The notes below the pieces were generated by a model. The model was given only the letters and a program-made list of their open reading frames with translations, was not told the origin of the DNA and did no database searches. This document shows, piece by piece, positions 9,834-20,268 of a DNA stretch of 64,000 nt. Position 1 is the first letter of the stretch. Every line of letters starts with the position of its first letter. This DNA comes from Cymbomonas tetramitiformis (lineage: Eukaryota; Chlorophyta; Pyramimonadophyceae; Pyramimonadales; Pyramimonadaceae): the NCBI GenBank assembly GCA_001247695.2, contig LGRX02012774.1, positions 34,716-98,715 of the forward strand. Reading direction: 5' to 3'. A program made the translations under genes and the position numbers.

Positions 9834-9961
9834 GTATATTTCGTGATAACACGATATCACCACTGAAATCGCAATACAGCGAGCAAAGAAGCGAATACGT
9901 TTAGATACGAAATACACACAACGCGTTTAGGCTCAAGCTAAACACAGGTTATCTCCCAACC

Positions 9962-10354
9962 TCAGCGTGCGAGGCACAGCGTGCGCTTTTCGGCCCGTGC
10001 GCCGGCTATAAGAACCTGCCACATGGACAGCAAGCGCGCTTTTCGAAGAATATTTCGCAAAACGCGCGCGCCTCTGGCGTAATCGTTAAGATAAAAGAAT
10101 TCACGTCTTGGATTTACGCGAAACGATTCCAACAGCGAATGCGCCACGCGCGTTGCGTAAAACCGGGACGGCACTTCCACGTAGTAAACGACGTCAAAAG
10201 GCGTGGGCACGGCTGCGTTGTACATCTGTCGACTTTGTGCGTACGAGTTCACGTTTTGTCCGGTATGCCCAACTTTGAAGAGTCCGTTTTTGTAACTGTC
10301 GTTATGCAGCGCGTACACAAAGCCGGGGCCGTCGCGCTTTGTGCGACGCGGCAT
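9962..10354 (-). CDS. T5orf172 (GIY-YIG-like) domain protein
   Basis: A 130-residue protein that is almost entirely one T5orf172/MUG113-type domain. It shows GFVYALHNDSYKNGLFKVGHT (residues 10-30), a basic helix, PFDVVYYVEVPSRFYATRVAHSLLESF and REFFYLNDYA. These correspond to the family's opening strand, the KIG-T signature, the E/R-x-x-H helix and the EFF motif. The domain is related to GIY-YIG nucleases and is common in large DNA viruses and phages, often beside KilA-N/BRO domains. A TATA box (TATATAAA, minus strand) lies 36-43 bases before the ATG. Confidence 0.7.
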   Translation of the reverse strand: MPRRTKRDGPGFVYALHNDSYKNGLFKVGHTGQNVNSYAQSRQMYNAAVPTPFDVVYYVEVPSRFYATRVAHSLLESFRVNPRREFFYLNDYARGARVLRNILRKARLLSMWQVLIAGARAEKRTLCLAR

Positions 10355-10389
10355 TATGCTGCACGGTAACCACTTTGCAAGTACAACGG

Positions 10390-10397
10390 TTTATATA
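10390..10397 (-). promoter_or_regulatory. TATA box for the 10354 gene
   Basis: TATATAAA on the minus strand within a longer TA tract, 36 bases before the ATG. Confidence 0.6.
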
Positions 10398-10690
10398 TAT
10401 ATATATATCTACATACATATATTGCTTTTGCTATCGGGCGTAAATATGAACTTACAGCTCCTTTCTAAATCGCACGTTCCGTCAGCCATCCGTATCTGTG
10501 CATTTTTATCGTAATCTCCCCAAGCACGCTGAATCTCATTTAAGAACGTACACGGGAAAAATCGTCGCCGGTGTGTTTAACGAGATGCAGATGTAATTAC
10601 GATAGCACGTTTGACCGATGTAAGTCGTGGGTGAGCATGTTATAACATCTGCGGCGTTCATCGGTACCCCTCATAAACACTCCGCCCACC
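10398..10690. other. Intergenic region
   Basis: Between the T5orf172 promoter and the 3' end of the spliced lectin gene. I see no ORF with coding character and no clear repeat. Confidence 0.5.
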
Positions 10691-13600
10691 TCATATACCA
10701 AACTCGCACACGTACGGATGTTTTTCGTCACAACCGCTTGCTTGTGTAAGCTCGCCGTTACGAAGTACCATACAAGTCCCGCCGTCCGGACCTAGCACCC
10801 AGAATTCGGCGGTGGTAACCGGATCGGTCTCGCACTTGGTCGCGAGCCACCAATCCTTACCTACGTTATTGCTGGTTCCGTACGGATCCACGGATATTCG
10901 ATACTTCCCAGCCGGTAATTTGCTACGAAGAGTCTCCAAACGTGCTGCTGAAGGCGTATAGCCCGATTGCGTGCACGTCTCGCGTGTGTAGTCGCTTAAC
11001 GTTTCGCAGTGCGCGGTGCACGTTTCCAGGTCGTTGTTTTGCCTGGGTGTGCACGGCAAATCGTCATGGGTGATAGCGGGATTTTTTCCTTTAAAATTGC
11101 CGTTTTCGTTGTAATACAAAGAGTAAGTGACGCTTCCGTCATCGCATTTACGGATCAGCTCCTCCTTACCGGTGTCATCCGAGATGTGATACAGCTTGAT
11201 GAGCACATCAAACTGCGATCCGCACGTGTCGAAGGAGTACCAACCATCATCGCTGACCAAGTCCAGATTGAACGTGTACGCGCTTCCCGAGGTGTACTGG
11301 CCGCCTTTCACGATGTTGCAGGCAATCGCATCCGCATCCGTGGCGGTGCTTACAGCCAGCGCCACGGTCGCGTTCAACGCCGCGCTGCTGTTGTGGCTAG
11401 CGAGTCGTCCTGTTCCGTCCGTGCTCATGGCCTTGCACGCCTCATCGGCCGCGAAGTAGCTATCGGTGGTATCGTGGGACCAAATCGCGGTGTAGCACGC
11501 TTGCGTGCTTGCGTCCGCGTACCAAACGTTGTCTTCGTAACCACTGGCGGCCTTCGCCGCGCAGTCGATGGGAGCGTGCGGCGGCGGTGGCGGGCTGGGG
11601 CGCGGCGGTGGAGATGGCGGTGGAGGAGCGTACGCGAGATTCACCGTGAAGGTAAGCTCACGCATCAGGTTGTAATGCGTCGCGTTACCGATGAAGTCAC
11701 CGTGCCACGCGAAGCCCAACGGATTGTGCACGCCAACGACGAAATCGGTCGTAGGCAGCAGGCCGTTCGGCATGTGGTAGGTCACGTCGTCGATCACGTG
11801 CGTGTGCGCGCCGTCGGTGTTGCCGGGAGCGCTGGTGTTGCGCGCGTAGTTGCATTCGGCCAGCGAGGAGTACAACGGGTAGTATCCGTTGACGGCCAGC
11901 GGCGACACGTGCGTTCTACTGTCCGAGCGCGCCGACACGGCCTGAGGGACGCGTTCGGTCATGGTGACGGTGATGTTGTTAAGACCCATCAGTAGAGGAA
12001 CGCGTGCAGCGATCGCGTCCTCCGTCGTACCGTGTTGGGCGTAATCGATGCTTCTCGTCGCGACGCGACGGAAGGGGTCATCCAGGGCCTCCGCGCGGTA
12101 CCCCAGTCTGACGACCGAGAGGCCGTCGTAACGTTGCGTGGGCTGCGCGACCGCGGCATCGGGCGAGACCGCCCACGCGCTATCGCCGAACTCCTCGTGC
12201 GTAGCCCCCGCCGCGTGCACGAAATCGATGAATTGCTCCTCGAGGCCCGGCACGGCTTGCACCGTCGCCGCGAGTCCGATCACCGCGCCCGGGGCGTGCC
12301 GATCGCGCTGCACCAAAGAGGCGTACCCGGATGCCCCTGGGGGGTAGGCGGCGTCGCATTTGTCGTCGTCGACGTCCCAGCGGCATCCCGTGAACACCAA
12401 GCTTTCGTCCGAGAGATCGTCGCCCGCGGCCGGGTCGTACGGATCGGCAGCATCGTCCACCAGGTTCACCACGAACCGCAAATCCATGTAGGTGGTGCCA
12501 TCCGACATGGTCACCGCGAAATGCATACGCATACCGAGGTCGTACAGGCCGGGCGCGTCGAACACGCAGTACGCCTGCGAAGTGAAGTTGGTGAACTTTC
12601 CCGTTTCGACGTCCGGAAACACGCGCGCGACTCGGTTCCGGAACGCGGACGCGTTTGGAGCGCTGGCGTGCACCACTTGGATTTCGGAAACGAAGTCCGG
12701 CGGCACCGGCATGTCCGCAGGACGCAGGCAGGTAACTTTGCCGGTACGATTTGCCTGCACGACGACGGTGCTGTTCGGCGACACCGTGAACGATTGCAGC
12801 GGCGGAGGCATCGGCGATGGCGGCGACCGCGGTGGCGGGTACGGAGGAGGTGTTCTGCGCGCGCACAAATTTAGGATACAAGTTCGAGGGGGGGAAATGA
12901 AAGTTTTAGCGAACCAAAAAGAAAATCGACGAGTTTTTTTGCGCGCGGCGTGCGTTACCTGCGTTCCACTTGTAGCTCGCATATGGCGCCATACGTGCTT
13001 AGGTCATTGTCGCAATTCTGCGCCATCATGGCGTTTGAGCTCGAGTCGACGATGGCGTGAATGCCGCGCGCGTCGTCACCGATGGTGCACAGCCCATTAT
13101 AGGTGTTGTCACCGTCGCGGGACTGTATGTACACGCGGTCGTCCCATTCTGACCCGGAATCGATCCAGTGCCAGCTGCTGCGACCGCCGGACAACGCGTC
13201 GTACCACGTCGCGTTCGCAAAATGTCCCGCGCTTTTCGGTCGGTCGCTCTCGTACAGGTAATCTATGTCCGTCGTACCGCCGAACCACATCCCTTTCGCG
13301 TCCACGCCTCGCATCGCCAACTGGCCGTGCACAGCGTCGCGCTCCATTTGAGTTTCGAGCGCAGCCAGACGCGTTTTGCCGGAACTTTCCAGTATGCTGC
13401 ATTGGTAGTTTGCGTCGTAAAAAGTGATCCGCTGCGTGTTCAGCACGTAGTAGCACGAGGAGGTCCGTTCCACGCCGATGTCGTTTAAGCGAAACCAATT
13501 ATCGTCGGGGCACTCGTCAAAATACCCGGGCACCATCGGCGAAGGGGGCGGCGGGTGTGGAGGCGGGGACGGTGACGGAGGCGGTGGCGTGTGCGGTAAT

Positions 13601-15375
13601 GGCGGCGACGGTGGCGGTGGGGATGGTGGGGGCGGCGCGTGCACGAGTTGCACCTCCTGCTGGATCGTATATTTCGTTCCCGGGTCCGTAGCCAACGTCA
13701 GCCAACCCGTGATCCGGCTTGTGCCGTACGGTAGATCCAAGGACAAAACGGCGCTGTCGCCCAGCGATGTCAGGTAACTGGAGTACAACACCGCGCCGGT
13801 CTGCATGGCCACCACGGTGTAATTTATGCTGGTCGTGCCGTTCGGCAGCGGTACCGCCACCACGTGCCGCTCATCCGCGTTGTCATCCGCGACCATCAAA
13901 CTGACCGTGGTCGTACCGCTCACGTTCAGGGCTGGCAAGGGCGGCGGTTTGGGACAGGGCGGCAGCGGCGGCGGTGCGAAAGGCGACGGCGGGGGCGGGG
14001 CCGAGGGCGGTGGTGGAGATGGCGGAGGGGGTGCGGGGGGCGGAGGCGGACTTGGCGACGTCGCCGTCACCAAAACGAACGTGAAAGGCTGAACCACCAG
14101 TCCATCCCCGTACCCCTGTTGCACGCTCTGCCAGTTGGTCGCGGTTATGTGAAGCATGTCGACCGTGTACTCGCGCGTGGCGGGCCACGGCTCGTTGTTT
14201 ATCGGGCATATGCTTAAAACAGGCACGTCGATCGCGCCGTCGCACGCCGCGACGATCAACGTGCCGTTATCGGGCTTGCTGGTGGCGTTGCAAAACGCGG
14301 CCGTCGCCGCGGTACGCGTTTGCGGGTCCGATGCCGCGGTTGTCGTTAGATTGTACACGACGCGCGCGTGCACCGCTCCGTCCGGGACGTTCACGTACGC
14401 GCACTGGTATCCGTGCACCGTGGTGCGATAACCGACGTGGCTGAGATCGATGACGGGGGGGAACGGGAAGGGCGGTATCGGGGGCGAGGGCGGCGGAGGC
14501 GTCGGCGAAGGCGGTGGGCACGGCGACGGTGGAACGGGCGGCGGTGGCGTCGGATTGGGCGGCGGCGGACTGGGGTCCACGATCAGAAAAACGTACGAGC
14601 TTGTGTGATGCGAGGTGTCTCCCGTGGCGGAGTTCGTCTGACTGGTGGTGATGTTGGTGCGGTACAGGCCTCGTGTGTCAAAGAGGCACGCCGAACTGCT
14701 CGCGGCGGTGTTGTTGCTCGCAAAACTGAATTGGGTGACGGTCGCCACCGCACCCAGCGGCACCTCGTCGTGCACCACGGTGACGTGCGTGGTGTTCGTT
14801 GGATAGTCCCGGGCGTTGAACGTCAGGCACAGCCATTCGCCATCCGCGGTGGCTTTCTGGTAAGTCATGTTCGCGACACCGCTCGCGGTGGTGTACGTGA
14901 CCGCAGGGGGCGGGGCTGGTGGTGGGGGTCCGGGTGGTGGCGAAGACGGCGGTGGAGGTCCGGTGGTGGGGGCACGGCGGTGGGGGCGGAGGGCCTGCGG
15001 TGGTGGCGGCGGAGGAGGTTGCGGCGGGAGGCAGGGCGGGGAGGGCTGAAGGGCGAAAGGCGGGTTCGGTGTCGGTGGGTTTGGCGTTTTTGGTGGACAA
15101 AGCGGCGGCGGCAGTGGCGGGGGAGGGTCAAAGGGCGAAGGCGGGTTCGGTGTAGGCGGACGGAGCGGCGGCGGCAATGGCGGGGTGGTAGGTAGGTAAG
15201 CGGTCAGTCCCGGTGTAGCCGGCGGTGGTGGCGTCGGCACTGTAGGGGGCGGCGATTCGTACCGGTGCGGTTTGGTGTTTACACCGATATAGGTTGGGGT
15301 GAAGATTGCGCCGAACGATATCGCCGCATAAAGTACAACGGTTATTATTACCCCTAACGGAATAAATGCCGGCAT
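10691..15375 (-). CDS. Spliced membrane-anchored proline-rich C-type lectin surface protein (exons 15375-12959 and 12854-10691)
   Basis: Two large minus-strand ORFs join across a GT...AG intron (12855-12958) in exact phase to give 1,526 residues. The ATG at 15375 leads straight into a hydrophobic anchor (AFIPLGVIITVVLYAAISF). An upstream ATG at 15414 is possible. Several PPPPSPPPP-type linkers separate beta-rich domains. A C-type lectin domain closes exon 1 (CYYVLN, SWHWIDSG, ICELQVE). Exon 2 continues with another proline linker, two more beta-rich domains and a second lectin domain. That domain's halves (ACYTAIWS... and ...TCMVLRNG...YVCEFGI) are separated by about 160 residues containing several cysteines. 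The protein would sit on virion or cell surface and bind glycans. Without splicing, exon 2 would begin with no signal peptide. Intron placement is inferred from sequence only. Confidence 0.7.
12855..12958 (-). other. Predicted spliceosomal intron in the lectin gene
   Basis: Donor CAG|GTAACG and acceptor GCGCGCAG|AACACC on the minus strand, 104 bases, with a CTAAAT branch-like motif near the 3' end. Removal joins ag|a into one arginine codon and links the first lectin domain to the next proline linker in frame. Reading through meets a stop at once. Confidence 0.65.
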
Positions 15376-15638
15376 GATTACGTAAACTCGCGCGCGCGGG
15401 CGCGTTTGCCGCAAACGCGCTCGCGTTTAGTTATAGCCCCTAAAGTCACGGAGGGCGTCGTGCGAGCGAGCGCGTAATTATTTCACTAGCGTGAATCCTA
15501 CATAAAGACTCATGCACGCGTGTTGTTCGCCCAAAACGTGCACGTATTTATACTTTGGTGGTGACATTAAATGGGTGCATATATTACCGGTGTGTAGATA
15601 CATCGGTGATGCCGGTCGTGAAAGCGCGGCGCCTCGTT

Positions 15639-16451
15639 CTATTTGCGTTGATTTTTGCGTGCCCTCCTTCGCTTGTACCGACGGTGCTTTTGCGTTCGTT
15701 TTGTGCGTTTTGGGTGTTTTTTGGCTTTCTGCACCTCGGGCTTGATGGATGCTGACGTGCGTAGCTCGTGCACTTGCAGGTTGTGTCGTTTGGCGATGAA
15801 CTTGAAAAAATCCGATGCGGTGAACGGTTTTCCATCGCGGGCGACATCGTTCACGTACTGTGCCAGACGATCGCCACGTTCCGGCACGCCGCGCAGCCGG
15901 TTGCGCGGCAGGGCGTACACCTCCGAATCGTCGATCGTCGAGTACACGACGGTCACAGCCCCGGCAGCTGCGATAGCCGTGGCGACGCGCGCAATCTTTT
16001 CGCGGTCGGCGATGCATGTCCGGCAGCTGATGAAAAATGCGTGCCTAACCGACGATCCGTCGTTTGCCGTGCGCGAGTTGCGCAACAGCGTCGCCGCGCG
16101 TCGTTGCGAATCGATGCTGTAGAGATACGCCAGTGCTTGCGTTTCCGTATGGCCGGTCTTCATCAACAGCCGAGTGGCGTTCAAATGACGTGCAACCGAA
16201 CGACGGGTCGCCGTTGCGCTTTGTCGATCGTACGACGCGTTTGTCGCTCCCCACGCGTGCGCGACGCCACGATGCACCGTAACGTCGGTACCTAAAAAAC
16301 ATTTCCTGGCGGTTTCCTTGTAATTTTTTAAATCCTTTTCTTGACAGTTGTACAACGCTACGTCCACGCCACGGCCGTGCGAGTACGTGTTTGCGTTTGT
16401 GAAGGTGCCATATCCGCAGACGGTGACCAAAAACAGGACGACGGGTTGCAT
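15639..16451 (-). CDS. Secreted orphan protein with very basic tail
   Basis: A protein of 270 residues with a clear signal peptide (MQPVVLFLVTVCGYGTFTNA). The middle has RHAFFISCRTC followed by an amphipathic helix and AVTVVYSTIDD. This order of a strand, a helix and a second strand resembles part of a von Willebrand A-type fold, but the metal-binding DxSxS is not evident. The last 45 residues are a K/R-rich tail. A TATA box (TATAAATA, minus strand, 16495-16502) lies 44 bases before the ATG. The role is unknown; a secreted basic protein could bind nucleic acid or polyanionic glycans. Confidence 0.65.
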   Translation of the reverse strand: MQPVVLFLVTVCGYGTFTNANTYSHGRGVDVALYNCQEKDLKNYKETARKCFLGTDVTVHRGVAHAWGATNASYDRQSATATRRSVARHLNATRLLMKTGHTETQALAYLYSIDSQRRAATLLRNSRTANDGSSVRHAFFISCRTCIADREKIARVATAIAAAGAVTVVYSTIDDSEVYALPRNRLRGVPERGDRLAQYVNDVARDGKPFTASDFFKFIAKRHNLQVHELRTSASIKPEVQKAKKHPKRTKRTQKHRRYKRRRARKNQRK

Positions 16452-16494
16452 GCTCGGCGACGTGCTGCGTTGCTTATACGAGCGTGGTCGTGTA

Positions 16495-16502
16495 TATTTA
16501 TA
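16495..16502 (-). promoter_or_regulatory. TATA box for the 16451 gene
   Basis: TATAAATA on the minus strand, 44 bases before the ATG. Confidence 0.65.
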
Positions 16503-16914
16503 CCAAACGATTTACGTTCGTATCTCGCAAATCCGTTCACAGCAGCAAAATGCATAGGCGCGCAAACCCGCGCGTCGACAAACGATTGCGCGGTTTCACA
16601 ACGTCGACCCGTCGTGTCGATACCACGCCACGCAGCGTGCCTGCGCGACGTCCGGAATAACGTGATAAGGCGCAGGTGACCAGATCACGCATGCCCCCGA
16701 TCGACATGGTGCTCGCTTATCGATGCGTGTTTTGGGTATGTATAATAAAATTACGGCGATATTGTTTTCTGATAGCTATCACGAGTGCGACGGTTTGCAC
16801 GCAGCACGCTTGGGCGTTGGTGGCAGACGATCGATACCAAGTAAAGAACGTGCGCCCATGCAAACATTGTCATCACAGCGATAGACGAACATACACGACA
16901 CGCAGCACGTAAGC
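16503..16914. other. Intergenic region between divergent genes
   Basis: No supported gene. A short plus-strand frame (16691-16912) with one hydrophobic stretch overlaps tgtataataaaat near 16740, which could be a promoter for the 16915 gene, though at long distance. Confidence 0.4.
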
Positions 16915-17940
16915 ATGTGGTCCAAGGGCGCGCGTACGATCATTCAATTGGGTAAACGACACTCGCACGAGCGCGACACCTACACGGCCAGCGTGGTACC
17001 GGAAAGCGCGATACTAGGATGTTTGCTGTACGTCCGCCTCATTTTGGAGAACAACATCCGTGTCGCAAACGGCTGCTACGATTTTTACGGTGCGATATAC
17101 AAAACGCGCATGCAACACGCGGTGCAATGTGTAACCACGCTCGTGACCGACCGCACGCTCCGTTCCTCGGAACAGCTTGAAATCGGGGGATTATGTACGA
17201 TGGGATATACCGGTATGTACGATCGGATGGATCGATGCGTTAGGTGTTTGTATGTACGGCTACCGCGGTTTAAAGCAACGGTGGACGCCTATATCGCCGA
17301 AGTACAACCAGAACACCAAGGTCACGTGTTTACGCCGCGTAATGTTGTGACATGCCACAACGTGCTGAACGGCCAGTTCCGATGCTGCATGGAACACGCG
17401 CAACGTATACTGATCGATGACGGTTATTTAACGTTGCGGCAGGTGCCGTACCCTTTACACGCGACTGTGGGTTTGCTTCCGGAACCTCGAGTTCGAGAGT
17501 TGATTATGCAATTTACGCTCGTAAGCATGTTTACCATGCATCGCTTCGACGCCGACACCGTCATCGATATTACCGCGACATTGCGTTATTTTTGCGTCGA
17601 ACTCCTTAACGCGTTCGGCGTTGCCTTTGACGCCTTCCCCGGCGAGCACGAGGTTACAGACCTTAAACGTTACATCATCGCCACCGTCCGAGTGGATGCG
17701 TTTTGGGATGAACCCGAGTTGTTTATGAGGAACCACGACGATAGACACGGCGCGATCATGCTCGACGATGATTACCTCAAAAAGGTTATCGTGCACGCGT
17801 TCGATAAAGTGTACGGTACCCTGTGCACGCTCGACGTCATCGCGAGATGCGAGCAACGTGTGATCAAGGACCTGTCGCTGGATGGCTCCCATACAAAATA
17901 TAAACCTATCATAGTGATGCCGTCGTGTAACTCGGTTTAG
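16915..17940 (+). CDS. Orphan 341-residue protein
   Basis: It starts at the ATG at 16915 and has good coding character throughout, with a balanced composition and many C and H residues (VRCLYVRL, CHNVLNGQFRCCMEHA, RYFCVELL). There is no signal peptide or obvious membrane segment. Cysteines are spread and do not form a standard zinc finger. The C-terminal third is helical and acidic. It is co-directional with the hexosaminidase. I do not recognise the family. Confidence 0.65.
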   Translation: MWSKGARTIIQLGKRHSHERDTYTASVVPESAILGCLLYVRLILENNIRVANGCYDFYGAIYKTRMQHAVQCVTTLVTDRTLRSSEQLEIGGLCTMGYTGMYDRMDRCVRCLYVRLPRFKATVDAYIAEVQPEHQGHVFTPRNVVTCHNVLNGQFRCCMEHAQRILIDDGYLTLRQVPYPLHATVGLLPEPRVRELIMQFTLVSMFTMHRFDADTVIDITATLRYFCVELLNAFGVAFDAFPGEHEVTDLKRYIIATVRVDAFWDEPELFMRNHDDRHGAIMLDDDYLKKVIVHAFDKVYGTLCTLDVIARCEQRVIKDLSLDGSHTKYKPIIVMPSCNSV

Positions 17941-18290
17941 TTTTTTATCGCGTGCTCAACGCGCATGGTTGTACTACCACGCGTGTCACGCGCGTGCGAC
18001 CGGTCGCGCTATCATCCCTTACTCTTACCTAAAACTCTCCGTCCTTGTATTTTTTTCTGTTTTGCTCGGGCTCCACCTCAAGAAGGTCATGGCGTCGACA
18101 TACACCCTTTCAACGGCTTATCTTTACCCGCAAAACGAGTATACGCGATGTTACAGCGTCCGACTTTGCCTTTGCGAGTTTCATTATTAGACAGTGCGGA
18201 GCCCATAAATGCAGAACCCTTTCGATAAAATTAATGCGTGGTATATATGTGCACAATTATGCGTTATATGCACACGGGCGTTCTACAAGC
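17941..18290. other. Intergenic region before the hexosaminidase
   Basis: It holds the promoter TA motif at 18242 and otherwise short out-of-frame ORFs. A degenerate similarity (cacgcg...gcgtgcgac then a ctcttacctaa-like motif) recurs near 21390-21440, upstream of the 21664 gene. This could be a shared promoter-proximal element. Confidence 0.35.
18242..18248 (+). promoter_or_regulatory. TATA motif for the hexosaminidase gene
   Basis: TATATAT, 49 bases before the ATG at 18291. It supports that start over the longer open frame beginning at 18045. Confidence 0.5.
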
Positions 18291-20042
18291 ATGGTACGTC
18301 GCTGTCGTTCGCCTACCCTCCAATTTCTTACGCTCAACGCCATTTTCTCGCTACTTTACCTGTTTATCGCATCTCGTACTCGCGTAAGTCACGAAGCAAA
18401 TCCTCTGAACGCATTGCAGAACGCCTCGATTATTCGCGTAATCCACAAATCGATTTCTTTAAACAAATCGCAGGGTGTCTCGACCGACTACAGCAAACTG
18501 GTATGCGATGGCGCGGCACAACGTTCGAGCAGTTTATCGCACGTGGAAGCGGTCGAGAGACTGTCGTGGCCTCTTCCGCGATTCTCCGCGTATTCTGATT
18601 CGGGAAAGCGCAACACCACGTGTATCCTGGACAGAAACGCGACTCTTGGTGCGGTACACTTCTTGTCTACGAGCGTCGAGATGCGCGCATCGGACGCGTT
18701 ATCAGTGTGGGTTTACATCGCAGAACAAGACGTGGATTCTTCGGCCAGTGTGCACGTGACCTTGGAGAAAGCCGCTTACGCTCACGCCTTTGCGCACTGC
18801 ATGATTGTGGATCCGTGCATGGCGAGCGTGACAATAAGGGCCTCCGATCGCACGAGCTTTGTGCACGCGCTACAAACATTGGCGCGTATCCTCTCTTCAC
18901 ATTCGTCTCTCGCTGCGGGAGATCAACGCGCCTTTGTCGTATACGATTATCCGGAATGGCCGCACCGTGGTTTGATGATGGACGTGGCCCGCAATAACTT
19001 TAGCAGCGCTTTTATAGTACGAACGGTACAGGTTTTATCCTACCTGAAAATGTCGACTCTTCATCTTCATGCGACAGACGACAGGGCCTTCTCCTTTTTC
19101 ATTCCCGGCTTACGCCTGCAAAACTCGAACACACTTGATCTGCCCCGAATTCGACAGGAGTGCACTTTTTGGGGTATCGAGCTTGAGTTGGAACTTGACA
19201 TGCCCGGTCACGCATACAGCTGGGGTTTTCGCCATATCGCGCGTTGCCCAAAAAGAATTAAGCGCCGCGGAGAGCCGTGGGGAGTGCCGCTGGAATGGAA
19301 CGCGGACGCCCGCGGTGCGGTGCGAAAAGCAATCCGCTGGATAGCCCGTGAATCTATAAGCACGCCCGGCCTTCCCAGAATGCACCTCGGCGGGGATGAG
19401 GTGGACATTCCGTGTTGGGAGGAATCTAGCGGACGAAACCATCGAGAGGCCTACGAGCAGTTGCTGCAGCGGACCGTCGCGAATGAAGGAATGCGAGACG
19501 CGGAAGTGGTTCGATGGGATGACGCCTTCTCCGCCTCCGACACCAACAGGTGGTCAAAGTACGTGGCGCAAGTGTGGACCTCGAATAAGGATGAACCTCA
19601 CTACAAAGGGCGCGATATCGTAGTCTCTTGGGGTTGGTATTTAAACCAGTGTGCACAAGATTGTAGATCTTGGATGGACTGCTACCAGAACGACATCGGC
19701 TCTTCGTATCCCGGTAGCAATATCATTGGTGGCGAGGCTTGCGCCTGGGAACTGGGTGAGAACGATTACAAGACACGCGTGTGGGGACGTCTTCTCGCCG
19801 TATCCGAACGATTGTGGACCAACCCCTCGACGACGCGGTGCGATGAGGTATTCTTGCGGGACCGTTGGTTGCGCAACTTGCGTGCGATGAACGATTTGTT
19901 TTCTTTAAAAATTGACATGCAACGAGTCGCCACGGTCTGGGAAGACGCCGAGAGCCGCGAATGCGCAAAAAATCGGCCCTGCAATCGTTCGGTCATAAGT
20001 TGTTACGTGCAGCGACAGAGCAAAAAAGTGATCCACGTGTGA
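18291..20042 (+). CDS. Glycoside hydrolase family 20 beta-N-acetylhexosaminidase, type II membrane or secreted
   Basis: A protein of 583 residues from the ATG at 18291. The first 35 residues hold a signal anchor (LNAIFSLLYLFIA). An alpha/beta N-terminal domain (about residues 100-215) precedes the barrel, which opens with DYPEWPHRGLMMDVARN, the usual start of GH20. It continues with LSYLKMSTLHLHATDD and the DMPGHAYSWG motif, then HLGGDEVDIPCW, which carries the catalytic Asp-Glu pair. WGWYLN and GGEACAWELGE are the expected later motifs. GH20 enzymes remove terminal GlcNAc or GalNAc from glycans or chitin by substrate-assisted catalysis. The enzyme looks complete. Its likely use is trimming host or virion surface glycans. 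The glycosyltransferase downstream supports a glycan-processing group. Confidence 0.92.
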   Translation: MVRRCRSPTLQFLTLNAIFSLLYLFIASRTRVSHEANPLNALQNASIIRVIHKSISLNKSQGVSTDYSKLVCDGAAQRSSSLSHVEAVERLSWPLPRFSAYSDSGKRNTTCILDRNATLGAVHFLSTSVEMRASDALSVWVYIAEQDVDSSASVHVTLEKAAYAHAFAHCMIVDPCMASVTIRASDRTSFVHALQTLARILSSHSSLAAGDQRAFVVYDYPEWPHRGLMMDVARNNFSSAFIVRTVQVLSYLKMSTLHLHATDDRAFSFFIPGLRLQNSNTLDLPRIRQECTFWGIELELELDMPGHAYSWGFRHIARCPKRIKRRGEPWGVPLEWNADARGAVRKAIRWIARESISTPGLPRMHLGGDEVDIPCWEESSGRNHREAYEQLLQRTVANEGMRDAEVVRWDDAFSASDTNRWSKYVAQVWTSNKDEPHYKGRDIVVSWGWYLNQCAQDCRSWMDCYQNDIGSSYPGSNIIGGEACAWELGENDYKTRVWGRLLAVSERLWTNPSTTRCDEVFLRDRWLRNLRAMNDLFSLKIDMQRVATVWEDAESRECAKNRPCNRSVISCYVQRQSKKVIHV

Positions 20043-20268
20043 CACGTTTTATATGCGAGTTGGGTTGTTCGGCTGACTTTTCTCCTGCCAGTGACTTCCG
20101 TTATTGATCGATGCAATTATGTCCATAAACGGGTATCGCATTGGGTCTCACTTTTTCAGATTCCTGTTGTATAAACAGGTTTTCTGTGCGACACGTGGTG
20201 ATAAGAAATATAACGAACGCCCATCGGCATGCGCGTACGAGGCACGGTGGATCACCTAAACCCCAAGG

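Noticed and set aside
13478..15195. Long Gly/Arg-rich ORFs on the plus strand opposite the lectin gene (also 24488-24872)
   Set aside because: They are antisense images of the proline-rich linkers (ccN/ggN repeats stay open in several frames) and lack any start, promoter or domain.
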